Assembly: GCA_022566515.1 (NCBI GenBank)
Contig: JADFIT010000008.1
Coordinates: forward strand, 1 to 45,011
DNA: 45,011 bases
Direction of reading: 5' to 3'
Origin: Gemmatimonadota bacterium
Lineage (GTDB): Bacteria; Gemmatimonadota; Gemmatimonadetes; Gemmatimonadales; GWC2-71-9
This document shows, piece by piece, positions 18,850 through 27,197 of the stretch. The stretch's first letter is position 1. Each line of letters opens with the position of its first letter. A program made the position numbers and the translations under genes. Below the pieces are notes generated by a model. The model ran no database searches. It was not told the DNA's origin and worked only from the letters and a program-made list of their open reading frames with translations.

Positions 18850-19773
18850 TTGCGCATCGCTGTCATAGGCACGGGCGCCATCGGCGGGTACTTCGGTGGG
18901 CGATTGGCTGCCGCCGGAGAAGAAGTTGTCTTCGTCGCACGTGGCGAGCATCTGCGCGCCCTGCGTGCCGGTGGTTTGAAGGTGGAGAGTCCGAAGGGAG
19001 ACTTCGCTGTGTGCTCCTTGAACGCTACAGACGACATCTCCGGGATTGGATCGGTGGACCTCGTGTTGGTGGGCGTCAAAGCGTGGCAGGTGCCGGAGGT
19101 CGCGCCGGCTCTGGGTCCATTGATTGGGGACAACACGGCTATTCTGCCGCTCCAGAACGGCGTGGAAGCGTCCGGGCAGCTTGCCGCGCAGCATGGCGAG
19201 CGTCACGTCTTGGCTGGCATGTGCAGGATTGTGAGCATGGTCGTCAAGCCCGGGCGCATTCGCCACCTCGGAGTGGAGCCATGTGTCGTTTTTGGCGAGC
19301 TGGACGGGCGCAGCAGTGAACGAGTCACCACCATCATGGGTGCCTTTGAGGGGGCCGGCGTGGGTGTCGAAAGCCCGGCTGATATTTGGGCCTCCATATG
19401 GGGGAAGTTCGCGTTCATCGCGTCGTTCGGCGGCGTAGGAGCCGTGGCGCGTGCACCGGCCGGCGTGATGCGAAGCACGCCGGGGACTAGGGAGTTACTC
19501 GAGTCGGCCATGAGAGAGGTTTGCGAAGTTGCCGGCGCAAAGAGCGTTACCCTCTCACATGATACCGTGGGCAAGGCAATGGCATTTCTCGATGGCATGC
19601 CTCCCGATGCCACCTCCTCCATGCAACGCGACATCATGAACGGCCGGCCGTCGGAGCTCGAATCTCAAAACGGTGCGGTCGTACGGATCGGTAAGGAAAC
19701 AGGCGTGGCAACGCCGGTTCATCGCTTCATCTACAATGCGTTGCTTCCGATGGAGACGCTGGCCCGAGGTTGA
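18850..19773 (+). CDS. panE: Ketopantoate reductase family (2-dehydropantoate 2-reductase-like)
   Basis: MRIAVIGTGAIGGYFGGRLAAAGEEVVFVARGEHLRALRAGGLKVESP; TTG start; PLQNGVEA. Confidence 0.9.
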   Translation: MRIAVIGTGAIGGYFGGRLAAAGEEVVFVARGEHLRALRAGGLKVESPKGDFAVCSLNATDDISGIGSVDLVLVGVKAWQVPEVAPALGPLIGDNTAILPLQNGVEASGQLAAQHGERHVLAGMCRIVSMVVKPGRIRHLGVEPCVVFGELDGRSSERVTTIMGAFEGAGVGVESPADIWASIWGKFAFIASFGGVGAVARAPAGVMRSTPGTRELLESAMREVCEVAGAKSVTLSHDTVGKAMAFLDGMPPDATSSMQRDIMNGRPSELESQNGAVVRIGKETGVATPVHRFIYNALLPMETLARG

Positions 19774-19802
19774 CACGCGGCTGTTTGATCGTGTGGCACA
19801 GG

Positions 19803-19828
19803 AAAAAGGCCGGGATTTCTCCCGGCCT
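19803..19828 (-). terminator. Rho-independent terminator for the VWA lipoprotein transcript
   Basis: 9-bp stem AGGCCGGGA/TCCCGGCCT (19807-19828) with minus-strand T run, about 30 nt past the stop at 19859. Confidence 0.8.
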
Positions 19829-19858
19829 CTACCTGCTGCATAATGGAGCTGTGCCTTG

Positions 19859-20626
19859 CTATAGCACCCGGGTGCGCACTCGGAAGTCTATGTTGTCCTG
19901 CACCCACTTCCAAAGGTTGTCCTCGGCACCGCCGCTGTTGATGTCGAACTCTAGTTGCTCGCGCCATCCTGCCATGACCTCGTGATCCACCGTCCACATC
20001 CGGACCCGTCTCCTGTCGATCTCTCGCTCCCAAGCAACGGAAACGGTGGGTGTGGCATAGAGAAGACGCACGGTGACGCTTCGCGAGAGGTATTCCAAGG
20101 GGCCTAGATCGATCGTTGCGAACCGACTCTCAGTGCCGGAATCGGCGGTGAGATCTTGAATACCGTCGGTGAGCAACACGATGTTCAGCGGAGCCAAGAT
20201 CAGTCCCTGCCGTTTGACCAAGGTCGCCACACGGTCGAAGAAGGCGTTGAAGTCCGTGAACCCGTCCCGCGAGGGGAATTGCTCCCGCAGAACAGTAGCG
20301 ATCTCCTCCGGGCTCTTGCCTTGGAACGCGTGAATCGGCTGGAACGATTTCGTTTCGCCTGGGTTTTCTCCACCCACCGAGCCGACAAACACCGCCGACG
20401 GCATAGCCAACTCGCCGAGACCGCCGAGGTGCCCGTACAGGTAATGCGACGCGAACTCTATTGCGTCGTTGTAGTTTCCAGTCGCCTCGAACGATCCACT
20501 CACGTCGATGCCGAGAACGAGGGTGGATCTGGCCCGACGGGGATTCTCCACCGGCGTGCAAGCGCCGAGGATGGTGACGATGATCGCGCCGGCTGCGAAC
20601 CGTCGTACCCTCACCGCCGCCGTCAT
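19859..20626 (-). CDS. von Willebrand factor A-like lipoprotein
   Basis: Lipobox ILGACTPV; STLVLGIDVSGSFEATGNY (MIDAS-like DxSxS); NIVLLTDGIQD. Confidence 0.8.
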   Translation of the reverse strand: MTAAVRVRRFAAGAIIVTILGACTPVENPRRARSTLVLGIDVSGSFEATGNYNDAIEFASHYLYGHLGGLGELAMPSAVFVGSVGGENPGETKSFQPIHAFQGKSPEEIATVLREQFPSRDGFTDFNAFFDRVATLVKRQGLILAPLNIVLLTDGIQDLTADSGTESRFATIDLGPLEYLSRSVTVRLLYATPTVSVAWEREIDRRRVRMWTVDHEVMAGWREQLEFDINSGGAEDNLWKWVQDNIDFRVRTRVL

Positions 20627-21876
20627 CGTGCCTCCTGTTGGAGCTGGATAGGGGGCTCACTCTTGGAGGCTTTCGACTTCTTTGAACTGCCGAGCGTCGG
20701 CGTCGTGGCCATTACCTCGTCCAGATTGGCGAACGGTAAGCTGAACATTGGCCGCGATGTTATGGCGACCACGGCAAAGTTGACCGCCGCGGCGAGGAGC
20801 TGGAGCACGGGCAGCGACAGCAACTCGAACACCTTGCGTGCCTCTCGGTTGAACCACGCGGTCTCTGCCTTGAGGGCGGCGATTGGTCCCTCCATTGCAT
20901 TCACAAGCGGCTCTCGGACATCTGCGCCAATAGCTGTATCATGCTTGAGGGTCTCCCGACCTAGAATGGCCAGCAGTGCCGGTGTGCCGAACCGCCCGAA
21001 CAGGAACCAGGTCATTCCCCGGACGCCGACCCAGCCGAACACCGCGAGGGACAAGGTCCCCACCAGCCCGAGTTGAAGCTCTCCGCCGGTTTGCTGAGCG
21101 ATCCAGGGGGTGAGGGCATCGATCATTTCGCGATACAAGAACATGACTTCGAAGAAAACCACCGACAGCTCGACCAGCACCATCTGCAATATTTGTCCGT
21201 AGTTCCTTTTGTTCATCGCGTCACCGAGTACCTGGATGCACGCGAAGCTGCCTAGGATCAAGAAATAGAGGAAGATCCACAGGATAGGGGTCAGGAACCG
21301 GGCATCGGGCTCGAAGCCGGTAATCCCCGCCAGAACCTCTGTCATCGTCGGACGCAGCGTGTAGGTGAAGATCAACGCCTCGATGACACCCCAAACCATG
21401 AGGCCGAGGAATGCAACCCACGGAACGCCTGGCTTGAAGTAATTGCGCGAGGTCCAGTCCAGAAAGTTCAGAGGTGACTGGAAGGCGCTCTTGAGTATGG
21501 AGAATGAGAGGCTGATCAAATTCTTGATCCAACCCACCAAGACCACGCCCAGCCGAACCATTCCGGCCCAGAAAAACCAGATAGTGCGTCCCGCATCCCA
21601 CCACGCACTGAGCATGGAGGTGAGAAAGCTGCCGCGGGCCGATCGGAACGGTAGCGTATACAGCGAAACCATCGTGGACCACATTGCTGCAATGAGTAGT
21701 AGCATTGGCAGCATCACCAACACACGCTTGACTAGGATCTCCGTGGGCGAGCTGCCATACCACGCGAAGTTGATCATCGCGGTATGCCAAGCCGGGATCC
21801 ACGAAACGGGAGCGGATAGCAATTCGAACGCACCGCTCCATTCCTCAGGAATGAGGCTTTGTGTTTGCTGTAACAT
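20623..21876 (-). CDS. Uncharacterised polytopic membrane protein
   Basis: 417 aa with multiple hydrophobic segments; ATGA overlap with the VWA gene start. Confidence 0.8.
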   Translation of the reverse strand: MLQQTQSLIPEEWSGAFELLSAPVSWIPAWHTAMINFAWYGSSPTEILVKRVLVMLPMLLLIAAMWSTMVSLYTLPFRSARGSFLTSMLSAWWDAGRTIWFFWAGMVRLGVVLVGWIKNLISLSFSILKSAFQSPLNFLDWTSRNYFKPGVPWVAFLGLMVWGVIEALIFTYTLRPTMTEVLAGITGFEPDARFLTPILWIFLYFLILGSFACIQVLGDAMNKRNYGQILQMVLVELSVVFFEVMFLYREMIDALTPWIAQQTGGELQLGLVGTLSLAVFGWVGVRGMTWFLFGRFGTPALLAILGRETLKHDTAIGADVREPLVNAMEGPIAALKAETAWFNREARKVFELLSLPVLQLLAAAVNFAVVAITSRPMFSLPFANLDEVMATTPTLGSSKKSKASKSEPPIQLQQEAR

Positions 21877-21986
21877 GGACGACTCCTCAAAGGAACAAGG
21901 ACCGTAAAGCCGATTACGCCCGTCTGCGGCTAGGCCGCTGCCGGTGCGAACGCAGCCAACGTGCCATGTGGCTTGGTTAGGCGCGA

Positions 21987-22012
21987 TGACCTATGTCACA
22001 TGTGAGAGGTCA
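21987..22012. promoter_or_regulatory. Nested palindromic candidate operator
   Basis: TGACCT-N3-TCACATGTGA-N1-AGGTCA: a perfect 10-bp palindrome nested within 6-bp arms, between divergent genes. Confidence 0.5.
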
Positions 22013-22328
22013 CCCACGAGCAGAAACCGCTGACGGACTGGCGAGGAACGGTACAGTACCTTACGTAACTCCCAGTGCCATGGGCACTTAGGTCAAGGTG
22101 AACTCGACTGAGGACGCTGTCTAAGTGCTTGGCAGTGGGAATAAGTGGCTCCTTGTTGGTGGAAACTCGATCCCATCAAGAGAGCAAGCGCATGCGGTCT
22201 ACCGGCGGAGCGCTTGCCAAGGCCGTCGGGATGGGGATACTCTGTCTGTCGACCCACCCCTTGCCGGTGGAGTCGGACGAACTGAGACCCAGACCGGCCG
22301 GAAGCTGCGCCGGCTGAAAGGTTCAGCG

Positions 22329-22943
22329 ATGAACCCCCTTTCCCATGACAACCGCCAAGCTCCGCGACGGCGTGTGGCTGATCGGCGCTCAGTGGCGCAA
22401 ACTCGTTCGGGTCACGAGCGGAGGGTCATGCGTCGCCGAGAGATTTACCTTCCTGTAGCGGCGGGTCGGCGCTTCTTGACGGAACGCCGGACGGGTGTGG
22501 AGCGCCGCGAGCTGGAGAGGCGTGCAGGTCTCACTCGCCGGTTCATTGAGCGACGCCAAGACACCGACTCGAAGTGCATTCTGGTGGTGGATGGGGAGGA
22601 AGCAGTGCGCGGAGGATTGCGACGGGTGATCAACGGCGCCGGCCACGAAGTGGTCGAGGCACACGAGGGCCATGCTGGTCTGGCTTTTTGCAGCGAGACG
22701 CCCGTGGATGTCGTTGTGGTGAACCTCACACTCCCGGACATGGACGGAGTCGAGTTCATCCGGCAACTCCGCCATGGATGTCCCAAGGCGAAAGTGGTTG
22801 CCATAGCAAGCCGCCGGCCTTACGGCGCGCCCGATCCGCTTGCTATCGTGAAGCGGCTCTCCGACGTACGCGGACTTCGATGGCCGTTCACGCCCGACCA
22901 ATTGCTGAGTGCGGTCCGCGAGGTGCTGGAAGCCAGGAACTGA
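22329..22943 (+). CDS. Receiver-domain protein (degenerate) with Arg-rich N-terminus
   Basis: ILVVDGEEAVRGGLRRVINGAGHEVVEAHEG...DVVVVNLTLPDMDGVEFIRQLR; receiver fold with Asn at the phosphoacceptor position. Confidence 0.85.
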   Translation: MNPLSHDNRQAPRRRVADRRSVAQTRSGHERRVMRRREIYLPVAAGRRFLTERRTGVERRELERRAGLTRRFIERRQDTDSKCILVVDGEEAVRGGLRRVINGAGHEVVEAHEGHAGLAFCSETPVDVVVVNLTLPDMDGVEFIRQLRHGCPKAKVVAIASRRPYGAPDPLAIVKRLSDVRGLRWPFTPDQLLSAVREVLEARN

Positions 22944-22947
22944 TGCG

Positions 22948-22978
22948 CGCCTGCGGGGCGGCGTTAGCCCCGCAGGCG
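22948..22978 (+). terminator. Strong hairpin downstream of the receiver gene
   Basis: 12-bp stem CGCCTGCGGGGC/GCCCCGCAGGCG; weak T tail. Confidence 0.6.
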
Positions 22979-23112
22979 TTGCATGCGCTGATTTGTTTAC
23001 TCGAACTTCAAGAGGACCGAGACCTGCCGTCGAACGCCCTGCCCCGAGCCCATCTTCCACACAGGGGATACGACTATAAACCGCAAGCGGCGGTCTTCAA
23101 CAGTGTGCAAGC

Positions 23113-23640
23113 CTACTGCTGAGCGGGGGGATCTTCTACAAGTCCTGCCCGTATGGAATCCTGTCGGGAGGGTTCCAAGGCCACAATCCCTATCGCCGCG
23201 ATGGCTTCATCGTTTGAGATTCCTAGGGAACTGTGATACAAGATGGGCCTTCCGTCCAAGGCACCTGGCGGAAGGTTGGCGAGCATCTTGGTGTTGATTG
23301 GTGTGCCCTCGACGGTAATACTCGATACTCCGTAAATGAAATACCACCAGTTCGAGGTCACCACGCCATCTATAAGAGCATCGTACTGAGGACCCGCATT
23401 TTCGATGGCTCTATCCGTTGCTTCCTTCATATTGGGACGACCAAGAGCAAAGAAGAAGACGGGAACCGAGTGTACGCCCTCGGTCCGAGGCCCCGACGCG
23501 CCATCGGGAAGGTCTAGTCGTACATTCTTAGAGCTGATGACGGTGAAGTCGATCAGTCGGTAAGTGCAACCAGTAAGCAGCACAGTGAATGCGAGCGCCG
23601 AGACGAACAGCTTCAAATTGGGTTTCATTTTGTTCTCCAT
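23113..23640 (-). CDS. Small lipoprotein, uncharacterised
   Basis: MENKMKPNLKLFVSALAFTVLLTGCTYRLIDFTVISS with lipobox LLTGC. Confidence 0.75.
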   Translation of the reverse strand: MENKMKPNLKLFVSALAFTVLLTGCTYRLIDFTVISSKNVRLDLPDGASGPRTEGVHSVPVFFFALGRPNMKEATDRAIENAGPQYDALIDGVVTSNWWYFIYGVSSITVEGTPINTKMLANLPPGALDGRPILYHSSLGISNDEAIAAIGIVALEPSRQDSIRAGLVEDPPAQQ

Positions 23641-24356
23641 GTTGGTTATCACGATAGGAATTTGCTTTCTTCTGTCTGCAGTATGTCCCGGCCTTCGCGG
23701 CGGCACGCATAGCCATCCTCCTTTGGAACAAAACGGCGTTTTGCGTCGGTGGATCAGGTGGTCTCGTCGTCGGGCGGGCGTCCTGCGAGGGGCGTCTGGC
23801 TGGCTGCGGGCCAACCGCTGACCACCGGCCCGGTGAAGATGCGACAATGGCAGGCGACCGCAAGATGCAATTGGACTTTAGTCCCGCGAACAAATACCGT
23901 AGAAAGCGGTTCTTCCAGTAATGATCCTTGGCCTTGTGGCCCTGTGGTAGCGATCCAGTGAAGCCGCCGCCGCCTTTCCAGATTGCCTTCAGTGGAGGGG
24001 TGAACGAGGAGAACTAGGAGAAGGGAAGCGGCCTGATTAACCCGCCCACTTTTTCAAAAAACCAAGCACCGGTACCAAACTTTGTTGCGACCCTCGCTAC
24101 CCCGTTGGGCAACGCGATGCCGTTTCAACGGTCTGCGGCGAGAGCGCCACGACGGCGCCGAGAAGCGCGTCGGAACGGGAGATTGCCTTGAATGACCTCC
24201 GTCTAGACGTACGTTGAATAGACCTGCGTCAGAAGTGACCTTGCAAAATGCTATGATAAGGCAACTGTCATCACTGGCTTCATTGCTTGACGAGTCGATA
24301 CATCCTCCCGTACCCTACGTCCTAGACCAACCCGCTGCGCGCGATGACGAGCTGAG

Positions 24357-27197
24357 ATGGCATCCTTACTCGAGCGTCTTCAGGAAGCATTAAGCCCCGA
24401 TTACGAGGTCCAGCACGAGCTGGCGGCAGGGGGCATGGGAGTGGTGTTCCTCGCGCGGGACGTTGCCCTCGACCGGAGGGTGGCCGTCAAGGTCTTGCTG
24501 CCCGAAATCGCCACTGAAGTCGCCGCGCAGCGCTTCCTCCGGGAAGCTCGCATTCTCGCAAGCCTGAGTCACTCCCACATCATTCCGGTTCACCACGTCG
24601 GAGAGGCAGACGGCCTGTTCTACTACGTGATGGACTACATGGAAGGAGCTACGCTTGCGGACGCGCTGCGGCGCGGGCCGATGAGTGTTGGCGGGGCCGT
24701 CAAACTGGGACGCGATCTCCTCGACGCACTGGAAGAAGTACACAAGCGGGGCATCGTCCATCGCGACATCAAACCGGCCAACGTGTTCTTGCTGGGCAGA
24801 CGGGCCCTGCTGGGAGATTTCGGTATTGCGAAGCCCCGGCGTGGGACGGAGGAGACCCTGACTCAGACCGGCGGCGTGATCGGCACCCCGGATTACATGC
24901 CCCCCGAGCAGATATCCGGCCATGAGGTGAGTGCTCAGACGGATGTCTACACCGTGGCGATGGTGTTGTACGAGGCGATTAGCGGCCGGCGGTGGAATAT
25001 CGGCGAGGAGCCGAGCAGCGCCGACTGGTCTGGAGTGCCGGGTAAGATCGCTCGGGTCCTGCGGGGTGCACTGGCGTTCGACCCCGAGAACCGCTGGCCG
25101 GATGCTGCGACGTTCCGTAAGAAGCTTTGGAATACGCGGGTCCGCCGCTATCAGTGGCGTGCCGCAGCGCTCACTGCCGCTGGGATTGTGGCGGGTGGTG
25201 TGTTCGTGGGGACGATTCTCACGTTGCGGAACCCTTCGCCGGTTCCCGGAGCGCTGGTAGTGAGGGTTGAGCCGTTTCAGCAAGTCGGTGCCGACGCGCT
25301 TCGGCTGACGGACTCGGTTACTGCGTTCGTCGTCCGCAGCCTGGGCCAGAGTACGGATTTTCACGTCTGTGAGCCGAGCGCATCCTGTAGAAACGCGACG
25401 GTCACGTTGCACGGTTCGGTGACGCTGTCGGATGTCTTCTTCACGGTGAAAGTGGAAACCAGAGACCTGTTCGGCTTGGTGACAACCGAGTACGCGAGCC
25501 GAATGGGGCGCAGCGAAGATTGGCGGGTGGTCGCCGATTCAGTTGCCTACGACGTCCTCCGCGCTTTGTGGAGTCAAAGTAGCCCGCTTGCCAAGTGGCT
25601 GCCGCGCAGGGCTCTCCCCCAAGGAAACACGTCAGGCTTCAACCGCTTCATCGCAGCAGAGCGTCTGTTCAACGAAGCCCGTTGGGGCGAGGCTCGCGAT
25701 GCGTATGCTGCTGCTGCCGAAGGGGATTCCGGGTGCTGGCTGTGTTCGTGGCGCATAACAGAGATCGATCGGCAACGTCCGGGGGCAGGGTTGGATTCAG
25801 TGCACATGCAACGGGTTCTCGACAACAGAGAACTCTTTCCCGCGCATTATCAGCCGCTCATCGAGTTGGAAACACTCGAAGCGCCGGATGAGCGCCTCGA
25901 TATCCTCAGGACGGCCGTGGCACGGTGGCCCCACTTTTACTACCTGCACTACCGGCTGGGTGAAGAGCTATTCAATCGCGGTCCGCTAGCGGGGCACCTT
26001 CGTCGGGAAGCGCGGCTTCCACTGCTGGAAGCCACGAGGCGCAGGCCGGGATTCGGGCCTGCCTGGCAGGAATTGGCCTGGGTAGAGGTCGCGGAGGGAG
26101 ATGCCGAGAGGGCACGAGACGCCTTAGACAACTTGTTCAGTCTACCTGAACCCAAGGACCCTTTTTCGAGGGCGTCCAGAATGCTTATTTCGGTCGGTGC
26201 GGCGTACCGTTTCGAGGGAACTCAGGGTGGGGGGGATGCTTTGGTCGTCGGGCTCGACGACCCTGAGATTGGCGAAATACCGGACCTCCCCTCCGGCCCC
26301 CGGCTGATGCCCCTCTTTGACGCTCCCGAGGGTGCCGTCCATTTCGGAAAAATGGTCGCTGCGATGGGCCCCGGGTCTGAGCTTGAGCAGTCGGGTCTCA
26401 TTGCGCAGATGTTCGGGCACCTCGCACTAGGTCAGATCAGCTTGGCGCGGCGGCGGGCGCGAGACATAACCACGCGCTTCGAGCTCGATGGATTCCGCCT
26501 CTTCGCCGCCCAGCTCGACGCATTTCTGTTGTTCTTCGATGCGGCGGCGGTCGATCTCGACCGCAACACAGTAGTGGACAATCTTCGGCAGTACGTTGGG
26601 CGGGGGTCGGGTACGGAAATGCAGCGGCGACGGGCGGCCTGGACGTTGGCGTTGCTGCAGCGTCAAGCTGGACAGCATGTGGCGGCCGACCGCAATGCGG
26701 GATTGGTGGTGACCGACTCAGAACCTCAGCCGCTGGCGATCCTGCTCGAGGCGCAACGGCACGCGACGGACGGTGATCTCGAGAGGGCGCTGCTGTTGGC
26801 CGAGGGTCTCACCCGATGGGAACGCGCAAAATATGTTACGGCCCGCGTGGTCGGGCCCTTCTTCCGCACCGCTCTCCACCTGCTCCGGGCGGAGTGGTAC
26901 GCCGCGAGCAACAACCCTGAGGCGGCGCGTCGGCAACTCGTATGGCACGAGGGTTGGGATCAGACGGGACTTCCCATCGGTGCACCGAGGGTCGAAGAGG
27001 TGGACTGGGCGTTTGGAACTATCGGCCGGTGGCGACGGGCCAGTGTGCTCGAACGCTTGGGAGATGAGGGGGAGCTGTGCCATGTGTACGGCGACATCGA
27101 GCGGCTCTGGTCGAAGGGCGATCCTGTCTACGCCGCGCGCGCGGACACTGCGCAACAGAGATTCCGCGAACTCGACTGCGAAGCGACAAGCGGCTGA
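24357..27197 (+). CDS. Ser/Thr protein kinase with TM segment and C-terminal TPR-like region
   Basis: GGMGVVFLARDVALDRRVAVKVL; VHRDIKPANVFL; LGDFGIAKP; TM AAALTAAGIVAGGVFVGTILTL. Confidence 0.93.
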   Translation: MASLLERLQEALSPDYEVQHELAAGGMGVVFLARDVALDRRVAVKVLLPEIATEVAAQRFLREARILASLSHSHIIPVHHVGEADGLFYYVMDYMEGATLADALRRGPMSVGGAVKLGRDLLDALEEVHKRGIVHRDIKPANVFLLGRRALLGDFGIAKPRRGTEETLTQTGGVIGTPDYMPPEQISGHEVSAQTDVYTVAMVLYEAISGRRWNIGEEPSSADWSGVPGKIARVLRGALAFDPENRWPDAATFRKKLWNTRVRRYQWRAAALTAAGIVAGGVFVGTILTLRNPSPVPGALVVRVEPFQQVGADALRLTDSVTAFVVRSLGQSTDFHVCEPSASCRNATVTLHGSVTLSDVFFTVKVETRDLFGLVTTEYASRMGRSEDWRVVADSVAYDVLRALWSQSSPLAKWLPRRALPQGNTSGFNRFIAAERLFNEARWGEARDAYAAAAEGDSGCWLCSWRITEIDRQRPGAGLDSVHMQRVLDNRELFPAHYQPLIELETLEAPDERLDILRTAVARWPHFYYLHYRLGEELFNRGPLAGHLRREARLPLLEATRRRPGFGPAWQELAWVEVAEGDAERARDALDNLFSLPEPKDPFSRASRMLISVGAAYRFEGTQGGGDALVVGLDDPEIGEIPDLPSGPRLMPLFDAPEGAVHFGKMVAAMGPGSELEQSGLIAQMFGHLALGQISLARRRARDITTRFELDGFRLFAAQLDAFLLFFDAAAVDLDRNTVVDNLRQYVGRGSGTEMQRRRAAWTLALLQRQAGQHVAADRNAGLVVTDSEPQPLAILLEAQRHATDGDLERALLLAEGLTRWERAKYVTARVVGPFFRTALHLLRAEWYAASNNPEAARRQLVWHEGWDQTGLPIGAPRVEEVDWAFGTIGRWRRASVLERLGDEGELCHVYGDIERLWSKGDPVYAARADTAQQRFRELDCEATSG

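Noticed and set aside
18466-19266. 266-aa minus ORF across the unknown protein/panE junction
   Set aside because: Spans two supported plus-strand genes; composition typical of antisense translation.
24230-24290. Candidate sigma70 promoter (TGCTATGATAAGG) upstream of the 24357 kinase
   Set aside because: An extended -10-like word is present but no convincing -35 at proper spacing, and the lineage promoter consensus is unknown.
24390-25412. 340-aa minus ORF opposite the kinase domain
   Set aside because: Shadow frame of the 946-aa kinase.
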